Of a stretch of DNA of 64,000 nucleotides, positions 40,039 through 48,582 are shown piece after piece. Under the pieces are notes generated by a model, which was given only the letters and a program-made list of their open reading frames with translations, did not search any database and was not told the origin of the DNA. Numbering within the stretch: the first letter of the stretch is position 1; each line of letters begins with the position of its first letter. This stretch comes from Streptomyces sp. Z26 (GTDB lineage Bacteria; Actinomycetota; Actinomycetes; Streptomycetales; Streptomycetaceae). The position numbers and the translations under genes are program-made. Location of the stretch: positions 3,408,001 to 3,472,000 of the forward strand of contig NZ_RCHV01000002.1 in assembly GCF_003665095.1 (NCBI RefSeq), written 5' to 3'.

Positions 40039-41458
40039 CCACCGTCGCGGCGCCGGTGCCGGCACCACCGCGCGCCGGGCGGCGCGGTTCCCCGTCGTCG
40101 ACCCGGCCACCGGTGAGCCCTTCGACGAGGCCCCCGACCAGCACCCGGACGAGGTCGACGCCGTCGTCGCCCGCGCCCACCGGGCGTGGCGCGGCTGGCG
40201 CGCCGACGCCCCCGCCCGTACGGCCGCGCTGCACGCGGCGGCCGACGCGGTGGAGGCGGCGGGCGGCGACCTCGCGCCGCTCCTCACGCGGGAGCAGGGC
40301 AAACCGTTGGCGGAGGCGTACGGGGAGGTGGCCCGTACGGCGGCCCGCCTGCGCTACTTCGCCGAACTGGCCCCGGAGACCCGGCCGATCACCGACGGCC
40401 GCCCCGTCCGCGGCGAGGTCCGCTGGCGCTCCCTCGGCCCCGTCGCCGCGATCGTGCCGTGGAACTTCCCCGTCCAGCTCGCGGCGGCGAAGTGCGCGCC
40501 CGCGCTCGCCGCGGGGAACACGGTGGTGCTGAAGCCGTCCCCGTTCACGCCGCTGGCGACCCGGTTGCTGGGTACGGTCCTCGCGTCCGTCCTGCCCCCG
40601 GACGTCCTGACGGTGGTGACCGGCCGCGAGCCGCTCGGCGCCCGGTTGGCGTCGCATCCGGGCATCCGGCACGTGACGTTCACCGGTTCGGTGCCCGCCG
40701 GGCGTGCTGTCGCCGGTGCGGCGGCGGACTCGCTCGCCCGCGTGACCCTGGAGCTGGGCGGGAACGACGCGGCGATCCTGCTGGACGACGTCGAGGTGGA
40801 ACGGGTCGCGGACCGGCTGTTCTGGGCCGCCTTCCGCAACTGCGGGCAGGTCTGCATGGCGGTCAAGCGCGTGTACGCCCCGGCGCGGCTGCACGCCGAG
40901 GTCGTCGAGGCCCTCGCGGAGCGCGCGCGGACGGTCGCCGTGGGGCCCGGCCTCGACCCGGGCACCCGGCTGGGCCCGGTGAGCAACGGCCCGCAGCTCG
41001 CCCGCGTCGAGCAGGTCGTACGGCGGGCGTTGGCGGACGGCGCCCGCGCGGCGGCCGGTGGCGGACGGCCGGACCGGCCCGGTCACTTCTTCGCGCCGAC
41101 GGTCCTCACCCGGGTGCCGCCGGAGAGCGCGGTGGTGACGGAGGAGCAGTTCGGGCCGGTGCTGCCGGTGGTGGCGTACGGGAGCGTCGAGGAGGCCGTG
41201 GCGGCGGCGAACGGCACGCGGTACGGCCTTGGCGGCTCCGTGTGGTCCGCCGACCCGGACCGGGCGGAGGCGGTGGTCGACCGGCTCGACTGCGGTACGG
41301 CCTGGATCAACCACCACGCCGAACTCTCCCTGGCCCAGCCCTTCGCGGGCACCGGCGACAGCGGGGTGGGTGTGGCGGGCGGGCCGTGGGGGCTGTACGG
41401 GAACCTGCGGCCGTTCGTGGTCCACCGCCCGCCGGGGGAGCCGGGAGAGGCGACATGA
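40019..41458 (+). CDS. Aldehyde dehydrogenase
   Basis: The 479-aa enzyme is a NAD(P)-dependent aldehyde dehydrogenase of normal length. It has V-P-W-N-F-P for cofactor binding, L-E-L-G-G-N with the general-base Glu, the catalytic Cys in N-C-G-Q-V-C-M, and E-E-Q-F-G-P-V. The GTG at 40019 overlaps the mfnB-like gene and has AGGGAG upstream; longer frames would cover that gene. The next gene overlaps by ATGA. With a furan-aldehyde synthase ahead, it may oxidise a formylfuran to the furan carboxylate. This is inference from gene order. Confidence 0.85.
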   Translation: MSPQRADHRRGAGAGTTARRAARFPVVDPATGEPFDEAPDQHPDEVDAVVARAHRAWRGWRADAPARTAALHAAADAVEAAGGDLAPLLTREQGKPLAEAYGEVARTAARLRYFAELAPETRPITDGRPVRGEVRWRSLGPVAAIVPWNFPVQLAAAKCAPALAAGNTVVLKPSPFTPLATRLLGTVLASVLPPDVLTVVTGREPLGARLASHPGIRHVTFTGSVPAGRAVAGAAADSLARVTLELGGNDAAILLDDVEVERVADRLFWAAFRNCGQVCMAVKRVYAPARLHAEVVEALAERARTVAVGPGLDPGTRLGPVSNGPQLARVEQVVRRALADGARAAAGGGRPDRPGHFFAPTVLTRVPPESAVVTEEQFGPVLPVVAYGSVEEAVAAANGTRYGLGGSVWSADPDRAEAVVDRLDCGTAWINHHAELSLAQPFAGTGDSGVGVAGGPWGLYGNLRPFVVHRPPGEPGEAT

Positions 41459-42624
41459 GGTTCCGGGCGGCCGTACTGCGCGGGTACGAGACGCCGTTCG
41501 CCGTCGAGGAGGTGGCCCTCCGCGCGGAGCCCGCCCCCGGCGAGGTGCTGGTGCGGATCGCGGGCTGCGGGATGTGCCGTACGGATCTCGCGGTCCGGCG
41601 GTCGGCCGGGCGCAGCCCGCTGCCGGCGGTCCTCGGCCACGAGGGGGCGGGGGTCGTGGTGCGGGTGGGCGCCGGGGGCGGGACGCAGTCCGGGCCGGAC
41701 GCCGAGCTGCGCGTCGGGGACCATGTCGTGCTGAGCTTCGACTCCTGCGGCCACTGCCCCAACTGCCGTGCCGCCGCCCCCGCTTACTGCGACTCCTTCG
41801 CCGCCCTCAACCTCCTCGGAGGGCGCGCGGAGGAGTCGCGGCCGCTCACCGACGCGGCCGGAGGGGCGTTGGCGCCGCGGTGGTTCGGCCAGTCGTCGTT
41901 CGCCGAGTACGCGCTCGTACGGGCCCGGAACGCCGTACGGGTCGACCCCGCGCTGCCCCTCGCCCTGCTCGGACCGCTCGGCTGCGGCTTCCTGACCGGC
42001 GCCGGAGCGGTGCTGAACGCCTTCCGCGCGGGCCCCGGCGACACGCTCGTCGTCGTCGGCGCGGGCGCGGTGGGCCTGGCCGCCGTGCTGGCGGCGACGG
42101 CGGCGGGCGCCACGACGGTGGCGGTCGACCGGCACCGCGGGCGGCTGGAGCTGGCCGAACGGTTCGGCGCGACACCGCTGCCCGCCGGGACGCCGGGACT
42201 GCCCGAGCGGATACGGCGGTTGACGGACGGCGGCGCGCGGTTCGCGTTGGACACCACCGCCTCGGCCCCGCTCGTCAACGACGCGCTCCGGGCGCTGCGC
42301 CCCACCGGCAGCCTGGGCCTGGTGGCGCGGTTCCACACGCCCCTGCCGCTGGAGCCGGGCACGCTGGACCGGGGCCGCGGCATCCGGCACATCTGCGAGG
42401 GCGACGCCGTACCGGCCCTGCTGATACCCCGGTTGACCCGGCTGTGGCAGGCCGGACGCTTCCCCTTCGACCAACTGATCCGCACGTACGCCCTGGACGA
42501 CGTCAACGAGGCCGAACGCGACTGCGAGGCGGGCCGGGTGGTCAAGCCGGTCCTCGTCCCGGACGGCGCGGCACCAGGCGGCGCGGGGCCGTACGGCGGG
42601 GCACCGTACGGCGCGGCCCGGTGA
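41455..42624 (+). CDS. Zinc-dependent alcohol dehydrogenase (aryl-alcohol type)
   Basis: The 389-aa enzyme has the catalytic zinc ligands (G-C-G-M-C-R-T-D and G-H-E-G) and the structural zinc loop C-G-H-C-P-N-C...C. It also has a Rossmann motif V-G-A-G-A-V-G-L (near 200). The long loop around W-F-G-Q-S-S-F-A-E-Y is typical of aryl- or benzyl-alcohol dehydrogenases. It overlaps the aldehyde dehydrogenase stop by four bases. It would interconvert the hydroxymethyl and formyl groups of a furan or similar ring. The C-terminus is a Gly/Ala/Pro tail. Confidence 0.85.
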   Translation: MRFRAAVLRGYETPFAVEEVALRAEPAPGEVLVRIAGCGMCRTDLAVRRSAGRSPLPAVLGHEGAGVVVRVGAGGGTQSGPDAELRVGDHVVLSFDSCGHCPNCRAAAPAYCDSFAALNLLGGRAEESRPLTDAAGGALAPRWFGQSSFAEYALVRARNAVRVDPALPLALLGPLGCGFLTGAGAVLNAFRAGPGDTLVVVGAGAVGLAAVLAATAAGATTVAVDRHRGRLELAERFGATPLPAGTPGLPERIRRLTDGGARFALDTTASAPLVNDALRALRPTGSLGLVARFHTPLPLEPGTLDRGRGIRHICEGDAVPALLIPRLTRLWQAGRFPFDQLIRTYALDDVNEAERDCEAGRVVKPVLVPDGAAPGGAGPYGGAPYGAAR

Positions 42625-42781
42625 GTGCGGCCCGGTGAGCGCGGCGTACGACGGCCGCCGCCCGTACGACCGACCCGCCGTCGTCGCATCCGACGGGCGC
42701 GCCACCGCGTCCCACCAGCAACGGCACCACACATTCGACCAGCGGGACTCCCGAAGTCCCGCTTCCGTCAACGGAGGAGAC

Positions 42782-43687
42782 ATGACCGACACGGCGCCAC
42801 CGCTCCCGGACCGGGACGGCGTACACGGGGGCGTGGGCCTGACCGCGCTGCTCGTCGCCGCGGCACGGGCGATCGAGACGCACCGCCCCGACAGCCTCGC
42901 GCGCGACGTCCACGCGGAGCACTTCGTACGGGCCGCCCCGGCGTGCGCGCGCTGGCCGGTGCACCCCGACCAGGTGCCGGACGGTGACGCCGACCCGCTG
43001 TGGGGCCGGTTCGCCCGGTACTTCGGCCTGCGGACCAGGGTCCTCGACGACTTCGTCCTCCGCTCCGTCCGTACGGGCGGGCGCCAAGTGGTCCTGCTGG
43101 GCGCCGGGTTGGACACCCGGGCATTCCGGTTGGACTGGCCGTCCGACTGCGTGGTCTACGAGTTGGACAGGCCGGGCGTGCTGGACTTCAAGCACCGTGT
43201 GCTCGCGGACCCGCCGGCGGCCCCGGCGGTGAAGCGCGTCCCCGTACCGGTCGACCTGCGGGACGACTGGACCGCCGCGCTGACCGCCGCCGGATTCGAC
43301 CCGGCCGCGCGCAGCGTCTGGCTCGCGGAGGGGCTGCTGTTCTACCTGCCGAGCCACGCCGAGACCTGCCTGATGGAGACCGTCGACCGGCTGACGGCCG
43401 GGGGCGGCGCCCTGGCGTACGAGGCGAAGGTGGAGGAGGACCTGAGGGCGTACCGCGACAGCTCGATCTACACGGCGGCGCGGGAGCGCATCGGCATCGA
43501 CCTGCTGGATCTCTTCGAGGAGGGGCCGCGGCCGGACTCCACCGTCGACCTGACGGCCAGGGGCTGGTCCACCACCGTGCACACGCCCTTCGACTTCACC
43601 CGCCGCCACGGCCGGGGCCCGCTGCCCGAGCCGAACGACGCGCTGGAGGGCAACAGATGGGTCTTCGCGCACAAGACCCGGATGTGA
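42782..43687 (+). CDS. SAM-dependent methyltransferase, LCM/TIGR00027-like
   Basis: The 301-aa protein is a class I methyltransferase of the leucine-carboxyl-methyltransferase-like group common in actinobacteria. It has V-V-L-L-G-A-G-L-D-T-R-A-F-R as the SAM-binding motif, V-Y-E-L-D-R-P-G-V-L as the acidic loop, and W-L-A-E-G-L-L-F-Y-L. GGAGGAG precedes the ATG. It lies 157 bp after the dehydrogenase on the same strand. Members methylate carboxyl or hydroxyl groups of small molecules, so it may finish the furan-acid pathway suggested by the preceding genes. Confidence 0.83.
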   Translation: MTDTAPPLPDRDGVHGGVGLTALLVAAARAIETHRPDSLARDVHAEHFVRAAPACARWPVHPDQVPDGDADPLWGRFARYFGLRTRVLDDFVLRSVRTGGRQVVLLGAGLDTRAFRLDWPSDCVVYELDRPGVLDFKHRVLADPPAAPAVKRVPVPVDLRDDWTAALTAAGFDPAARSVWLAEGLLFYLPSHAETCLMETVDRLTAGGGALAYEAKVEEDLRAYRDSSIYTAARERIGIDLLDLFEEGPRPDSTVDLTARGWSTTVHTPFDFTRRHGRGPLPEPNDALEGNRWVFAHKTRM

Positions 43688-43725
43688 GGCGGGAGCGGGC
43701 GGCCTCCGTACGGGTACGCGCCCCG

Positions 43726-43757
43726 GACGGGTACGGGTACGGGTACGGGCGCGGGTC
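43726..43757 (+). repeat. Short GGGTAC tandem repeat
   Basis: Three to four copies of the hexamer GGGTAC, with a degenerate copy upstream, occur between the convergent methyltransferase and MarR genes. Confidence 0.5.
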
Positions 43758-43802
43758 GGGGGAGGTCAGCGGGCCGGGGTGGGCCCGTGGCGAGGCGTGC
43801 GC

Positions 43803-44219
43803 TCACTCCGGGGTGTCGAGCATCTGCCGCAGAATGCGCCGGAGCTCCGTGCGGTCCCGCGGTGTGACGCGCGCCAGCCTGCGGTCGAACTCGGCGGCGA
43901 GCGCCGCGAGTGCGCGCTCGCGGGCGGTCTCGCCCTCGGTGGTGAGGACGAGCCGGTGCCGCCGCAGGTCCTCGTCGTCGATCTCGCGCCGCAGGAAGCC
44001 CTTCGCGACGAGGTTGCGCACGTAGACCGTCATGCTCGCCTTGGGGATCATCAGCGCCGCGGCGAGCTCGGCCGGGTACGGGGAGGCGGTCACCTCGGCG
44101 AGGACGAAGAACTCCTTGGTCTCCAGGCCCAGTTCGGCCAGTTCCGCATGGCAGGCGTCCATGGTGACGCTCAGCAGGCGCTGGTTGAGCGTCCACAGCT
44201 GTGCCCCGTCGGCCGTCAC
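43803..44219 (-). CDS. MarR-family regulator
   Basis: The 138-aa protein has the MarR winged helix (E-L-A-A-A-L-M-I-P-K-A-S-M-T-V-Y-V-R-N-L-V-A-K-G-F-L-R-R, about 50-78, followed by a D-D-E-D-L-R-R-H-R wing). A GTG start with GGAGG six bases upstream is chosen over longer frames. It is divergent from the alpha/beta hydrolase, with a 32-bp imperfect palindrome between them, so it probably represses both genes until a phenolic or lipid-like ligand is bound. Confidence 0.82.
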   Translation of the reverse strand: MTADGAQLWTLNQRLLSVTMDACHAELAELGLETKEFFVLAEVTASPYPAELAAALMIPKASMTVYVRNLVAKGFLRREIDDEDLRRHRLVLTTEGETARERALAALAAEFDRRLARVTPRDRTELRRILRQMLDTPE

Positions 44220-44240
44220 GTGGGTCCTCCGTTCCCAGGT

Positions 44241-44272
44241 GGTACCGTTCTGAACTAGTTCGAAACTGTACC
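44241..44272 (+). promoter_or_regulatory. MarR operator
   Basis: A 32-bp imperfect palindrome centred on AACTAGTT, with outer arms GGTAC and GTACC, lies 21 bp from the MarR start and 60 bp from the divergent hydrolase start. Confidence 0.65.
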
Positions 44273-44331
44273 AAGTGCTGCTTCGAGCATGACAAGTATC
44301 GAGCGGCCCCCGACGTGAAGGGCACCACCGG

Positions 44332-45270
44332 ATGATCCGCCACCTCACCATCCCGCGCGGGCCGATCGAGCTCGCCGCCGACCTGCACCTCCCCGACACC
44401 GACACCGAAACCGGCCCCGGCCCCGACGCCGAACCCGCCCCGGCCCGTACGGTCGTGCTCGCCACCCCCGGCAGCAGCGTCAAGGAGCAGATCGGCGCGG
44501 AGTACGCGTCCCGCCTCGCCGCCCGCGGCATCGCCGCGCTCGTCTTCGACCCCGCCCACCAGGGGCGGAGCGGCGGCGAACCACGCGACCTGGAGGACCC
44601 GTACCGCCGCGGCGAGGACCTCTCGTACGCGATCGACGCGCTGCCCACCCTCCCCGGCGTCGACCCGGAGCGCGTCGGCGTCCTCGGCATCTGCGCAGGT
44701 GGCGGCTACGCCGTGCACACCGCGCGTACGGACCACCGCATCAGGGCCGTCGGCACGGTCGTCCCCGGCGACATGGGCACCTCCTTCCGCGGCTTCCAGC
44801 CGGACGGCGCCGCGGCGGCGCTCGACGCGATGGCCGACGCGCGTACGGAGGAGAACCGCACCGGCCGGGAGGTCCGCGTCCCGTGGCTGCCCGACACCCC
44901 GGCGGAGGCCGTCGCGGAGGGGCTGACCGACCTGGACACCACGCAGGCGGTCACGTACTACCGTACGGAGCGCGGCGGCCACCCCCGCTCCACCAACCGC
45001 CGCCTCGCGCGCGGCGATTCGCTGCTCCTGGGGTACGACGCCTACCACCTCGTCGACCCGCTCATGACCCAGCCGCTCCAGGTCGTGCTGGCCGGGCGTC
45101 GGGGCAACACCGGCTCGTACGAGTCGGGCATGCGGCTGTGGGAGCTGGCGCCGAACCCGGTCGACCTGATGGTGATCGAGGAGGCGGGGCACTACGAGAT
45201 GTACGACGAGCCCGCGTACGTCGACGCCGCCGTGGACCGCCTCGCGGCGTTCTACACCCGCCACCTCTGA
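44332..45270 (+). CDS. Alpha/beta hydrolase with Cys nucleophile elbow
   Basis: The 312-aa protein has an alpha/beta-hydrolase fold. The nucleophile motif G-I-C-A-G-G-G-Y-A (about 125-133) carries a cysteine like dienelactone hydrolases rather than serine. L-V-F-D-P-A-H-Q-G-R-S-G-G supplies the oxyanion region and E-E-A-G-H-Y-E-M-Y the catalytic histidine. It is related to the DLH and X-Pro peptidase-like hydrolases. The divergent MarR gene and operator suggest induction by a small aromatic or lactone compound. Confidence 0.78.
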   Translation: MIRHLTIPRGPIELAADLHLPDTDTETGPGPDAEPAPARTVVLATPGSSVKEQIGAEYASRLAARGIAALVFDPAHQGRSGGEPRDLEDPYRRGEDLSYAIDALPTLPGVDPERVGVLGICAGGGYAVHTARTDHRIRAVGTVVPGDMGTSFRGFQPDGAAAALDAMADARTEENRTGREVRVPWLPDTPAEAVAEGLTDLDTTQAVTYYRTERGGHPRSTNRRLARGDSLLLGYDAYHLVDPLMTQPLQVVLAGRRGNTGSYESGMRLWELAPNPVDLMVIEEAGHYEMYDEPAYVDAAVDRLAAFYTRHL

Positions 45271-45462
45271 CCGCCCGCCCCGCCCACCGGCCCGCGCGCC
45301 CACCCGCCGGGGGTGCGTCCGTTCGATGAGGTGACGGTCCGACGCCGCGGCTCGTGGCGGGACAGAACCCGGACATTCACACGATCATTTGAAGATGGTT
45401 CCGGCCGTAGTGTCGATCACGTCAGCAGGACCCAGCCGTCACCAGCAGTAGTGGAGTCTCCG

Positions 45463-45993
45463 ATGCGTGCACGTATGTCTTCCCGTCCCGCCCGTCTTGT
45501 CCTGGCCGCCGTCGCGGCGCTGGCGCTCGCCGGTGGGGCCGCCGCCACGGCGACCGCCGCCTCGTCCGCCACCTCCGGTGGGGTGGAGCCCACGTGCGGG
45601 ACGAACGACCTGGACTTCTCGGTGAGTGAGAAGTCGCAGGCGGGTGGCTACTACCAGATCACGGCGAAGGCGAAGCCGGGGGTCACGTGCTGGTTGGAGG
45701 GTGTGTACCCGTCGGCGTCGTTCGGTTCGTCGGCGGACAGCGAGGTGTCCCCGGCGCAGCAGGCGGTGTCGGACAGCGTGCGGCTGACGGGTGACACGGA
45801 GGCGTACGCGGGGATCAACCCGAAGCCGGTGAACGAGGACGGCGGCTTGCAGTACGACTTCCTGCACCTGTCGCTGCTGGGCGACACGACGCACTCGGTG
45901 ACCCTCGAACTGCCGAGCACCGCCACCGTGATCGACCCCATCGCCACCAACTGGCACGCCGACGCCTCCGACGCCGTCCCCTTCCCCAACTGA
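45463..45993 (+). CDS. Secreted DUF4232 protein
   Basis: The 176-aa protein has a Sec-type signal peptide (residues 1-32: basic start, L-V-L-A-A-V-A-A-L-A-L-A core, A-T-A-A cleavage region). A single DUF4232 beta-sandwich domain follows, with two cysteines (P-T-C-G-T and V-T-C-W-L-E-G) likely bridged. DUF4232 proteins are common secreted or lipid-anchored Streptomyces proteins without known activity. GGAG lies 7 bp before the ATG. The second half uses less biased codons at 45,600-45,860, with many GTG and GCG. Confidence 0.82.
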   Translation: MRARMSSRPARLVLAAVAALALAGGAAATATAASSATSGGVEPTCGTNDLDFSVSEKSQAGGYYQITAKAKPGVTCWLEGVYPSASFGSSADSEVSPAQQAVSDSVRLTGDTEAYAGINPKPVNEDGGLQYDFLHLSLLGDTTHSVTLELPSTATVIDPIATNWHADASDAVPFPN

Positions 45994-46035
45994 CCGCGCA
46001 CGCCCGTACGTGATGCCGCCGCACGGCGGCACGCG

Positions 46036-46422
46036 TCACGCGGTGTGCAGGATCTGGATCAGGTTGCCGCAGGTGTCGTCCAGGACCGCCGTGGTGACCG
46101 GCCCCATCGTCAGCGGCTCCTGCGTGAACCGCACGCCGAGCCCGCTCAGCCGCTCGTACTCCGCCCGCACGTCGTCCACGGCGAACGAGGCCGCGGGGAT
46201 GCCGTCGTTCACGAGCGCCGTCTTGTACGGGGGTACGGCGGGGTGGCCGGAGGGTTCGAGCAGCAGTTCCGTCCCCTCGGGGGCGTCCGGTGAGACGACC
46301 GTCAGCCAGCGGTCCGTACCCAGCGGGACGTCGTGCTTGGGCAGGAAGCCGAGCACGTCGGTGTAGAAGCGCAGGGCGACCTCCTGGTCGTCCACGTGCA
46401 CGGTGGTGAGGTGGATCCTCAT
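46036..46422 (-). CDS. Glyoxalase/bleomycin-resistance family protein
   Basis: The 128-aa protein is a vicinal-oxygen-chelate (glyoxalase) family member. H-L-T-T-V-H-V-D-D-Q-E-V-A-L-R-F-Y-T-D-V-L-G-F begins the first betaalpha-beta-beta-beta unit, and D-D-T-C-G-N-L-I-Q-I ends the second, with Glu/Gln metal-ligand positions partly kept. GGAGGG precedes the ATG. It overlaps the upstream ArsR gene by ATGA. Substrate unknown; such ArsR-glyoxalase pairs are common in Streptomyces. Confidence 0.82.
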   Translation of the reverse strand: MRIHLTTVHVDDQEVALRFYTDVLGFLPKHDVPLGTDRWLTVVSPDAPEGTELLLEPSGHPAVPPYKTALVNDGIPAASFAVDDVRAEYERLSGLGVRFTQEPLTMGPVTTAVLDDTCGNLIQILHTA

Positions 46423-46763
46423 GGTGTGCCCTCCGGGGCTTCGGGTGTACGGGATGTTGCCGGGGCGGATGTGTCGGGTGGGGTGGACGCGCGGGGGCGC
46501 AGCCACCGGGTCGCGATGACTTCCAGGGGGCCGGTGTTGAGGTCGTGGAACTTGTAGCGGCCCTCGCGCCGCGTACGGACCAGGTCGGCGGCTTCGAGTA
46601 CGGCGAGGTGCTGGCTGACCGCCTGCCGGGACAGGCCCAACCCGTGTTTCGTCAGCAGCCGCGCGCAGATCTCGAACAGCGTCTGGCCGTCCCGTTCCAC
46701 CAGCTCGTCCAGGACGTGTCGGCGGGTGGGATCGGCGAGTGCCTTGAAGACATCCTCCGTCAT
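46419..46763 (-). CDS. ArsR-family regulator of glyoxalase operon
   Basis: The 114-aa protein is an ArsR/SmtB winged-helix repressor: V-F-K-A-L-A-D-P-T-R-R-H-V-L-D-E-L and S-R-Q-A-V-S-Q-H-L-A-V-L-E. No CxC or alpha-5 metal motif is seen, so the signal is probably not a metal. The ATG at 46763 is chosen because an upstream ATG at 46775 falls inside the operator; TATGGT 7 bp ahead suggests a leaderless transcript. It is coupled to the glyoxalase gene. Confidence 0.82.
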   Translation of the reverse strand: MTEDVFKALADPTRRHVLDELVERDGQTLFEICARLLTKHGLGLSRQAVSQHLAVLEAADLVRTRREGRYKFHDLNTGPLEVIATRWLRPRASTPPDTSAPATSRTPEAPEGTP

Positions 46764-46773
46764 GGGAGCCACC

Positions 46774-46797
46774 ATAGGCAAGTGGTGACTTGCCTAT
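46774..46797 (-). promoter_or_regulatory. ArsR operator
   Basis: A perfect inverted repeat ATAGGCAAGT-GGTG-ACTTGCCTAT overlaps the predicted -10 region of the arsR-glyoxalase operon, 11 bp from the start codon. It is a textbook autoregulatory site. Confidence 0.75.
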
Positions 46798-47003
46798 CAA
46801 GGGCTGTCGGGGGTGCCTCGTGGACGGCCCGCGCGGGACGGGGGCGGGGGTGCGGGTCGGGGTCGGGAGGGCGGTCCGGCGGGCAAGGGGCCCTGGAATC
46901 CCCGGGCTTCGTCCCACCCGAACTGCTCCGGGCCCGTGGCGCTCTGGTTAGACTCGCGCGATCGCACAGGGGGTGCGGGGGCCGTTGTGGAGGGCAAGTC
47001 GAA

Positions 47004-47165
47004 GTGGACATAAAGAAGGTCGCGCAGTACATCCTCGTCGTCTTCGTGCTGTACACGATCATCAACTCACCGGAGCGGGCCGCCGACCTCGTCCAGGTGG
47101 GCTTCGAGGGCATCTCGGACGCGGCCGAGGGTGTCGGTGACTTCATGACCGAACTCATCAAGTGA
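47004..47165 (+). CDS. 53-aa conserved membrane protein
   Basis: The small protein begins with D-I-K-K-V-A-Q-Y-I-L-V-V-F-V-L-Y-T-I-I, a single membrane helix, followed by an acidic amphipathic helix ending F-M-T-E-L-I-K. The GTG start has GGAGGG about nine bases upstream. Its length and clean ribosome site support it as a real gene; function is unknown. Confidence 0.72.
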   Translation: MDIKKVAQYILVVFVLYTIINSPERAADLVQVGFEGISDAAEGVGDFMTELIK

Positions 47166-47551
47166 CGACCGCCGGTCCGCCACCGGCTCCCCGCGCGGCG
47201 ACCCCGTGGGCCCGCGCCCGCCCCCGTACGCGCGCCCGGCCGCCCGTACGCGCCAACTGACGCCCGCCGTACCGGCGTAGCGTCCTTCGCCGTACCCGCC
47301 TCCCGGCTCCTTCCGCGCCCCCGTCCGCGCCGCCGTCGCGCGGGGTGCCCCCGTGCTCCCGCGTACGGCGCTTCGCGCGCGCCGTGCGGCCCGCGTGAGC
47401 CCGCACCCCTGTTCGGCGTGCGAGTGGCCCAACTGGCCAGCAACACGGAATGACTCGGTGCTTGCACACTGTGCACATGTCTTGTGATGCTATGACCGCT
47501 TTTGCCAGAGATGGATCACGTGGACCGCGACCGCGAAGGGGTGGTGGCTGA
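47166..47551 (+). other. Intergenic region upstream of sigma factor
   Basis: This 386-bp gap is GC-rich in its first two thirds. The last 110 bp (47,440-47,550) are AT-richer and probably hold the sigma-gene promoter. I see no gene and no clear consensus box. Confidence 0.4.
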
Positions 47552-48385
47552 GTGGACAGCTCCCCGACCCTGCCTCAGGTGGCGCCGCCCCCGGCGTCGC
47601 CGGGGGGCGCACCCCGTAGCCGGAGCGCCGCCGCGCGCGCCTTGACGCAGGTGCTGTTCGAGCAGCTGAAGGACCAGACGCCGGGTACGGCCGAGCACAC
47701 CCGGGTGCGCGAGGCGCTCGTCGAGGTGAACCTCCCGCTGGTGCGCTACGTCGCCGCGCGCTTCCGCAGCCGCAACGAGCCGATGGAGGACGTCGTCCAG
47801 GTCGGCACCATCGGTCTGATCAACGCGATCGACCGGTTCGACGCCGAACGCGGCGTGCAGTTCCCGACGTTCGCCATGCCCACGATCGTCGGGGAGATCC
47901 GCCGCTACTTCCGCGACAACGTGCGCACCGTGCACGTCCCCCGGCGCCTGCACGAGATGTGGGTGCAGGTCAGCGCCGCGACCGAGGATCTGACGGTGCT
48001 GCACGGGCGGTCTCCGACGACGGCCGAGATCGCAGAACGGCTGAATCTCGCCGAGGAGGACGTCCTCGCCTGCATCGAGGCCGGGCGCTCGTACCGGGCG
48101 ACCTCGCTGGAGGCGGCCCAGGAGCGCGAGGACGGGCCGCCCGGACTGCTCGACCGGCTCGGCTACGAGGACCCGGAGCTGGACGGCGTCGAGCATCGCG
48201 ATCTCGTACGTCACCTGCTGGTACAGCTCCCGGAGCGGGAGCAGCGCATCCTGCTGCTGCGCTACTACCGGAATCTGACGCAGTCGCAGATCAGCGTCGA
48301 ACTGGGCGTCTCGCAGATGCACGTCTCCCGGCTGCTGTCGCGCAGCTTCGCGCGGTTGAGGGCGGCGAACCGCATCGACGCGTAA
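47552..48385 (+). CDS. SigB/SigF-type sigma factor (first of two)
   Basis: The 277-aa protein is a group 3 (SigB/F/G) sigma factor. Region 2 is [23 protein letters not shown] (about 72-95), with [15 protein letters not shown] following. Region 3 includes R-S-P-T-T-A-E-I-A. The region 4 helix-turn-helix is [21 protein letters not shown]. Such factors control sporulation or stress genes in Streptomyces. By recalled synteny with tadA/upp it corresponds to the SCO4035/SCO4034 (sigF/sigN) pair. No anti-sigma gene is adjacent. Confidence 0.88.
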   Translation: MDSSPTLPQVAPPPASPGGAPRSRSAAARALTQVLFEQLKDQTPGTAEHTRVREALVEVNLPLVRYVAARFRSRNEPMEDVVQVGTIGLINAIDRFDAERGVQFPTFAMPTIVGEIRRYFRDNVRTVHVPRRLHEMWVQVSAATEDLTVLHGRSPTTAEIAERLNLAEEDVLACIEAGRSYRATSLEAAQEREDGPPGLLDRLGYEDPELDGVEHRDLVRHLLVQLPEREQRILLLRYYRNLTQSQISVELGVSQMHVSRLLSRSFARLRAANRIDA

Positions 48386-48582
48386 CCGGATCGAGTGAGC
48401 TGGTTCCAGCCGAGGTGGCGCCGGTCGGCAAAATTTTGTCGACTTGGCGCTACGTCGCGTTGCTGACTTGTGACATTCTGCGAGAGCTGCGTTTGCCGTG
48501 GCGGCGCTTCCGGTATTCAGGGGGAGGTGCCTCCCTCAACCGAGGGCGCCGCCCGACCCGTCCGCGACCTCTAGGGGGTGGC

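Noticed and set aside
43726..43757. GGGTAC repeats as an operator
   Set aside because: They lie between two convergent genes, where no promoter is expected; simple-sequence drift is more likely.
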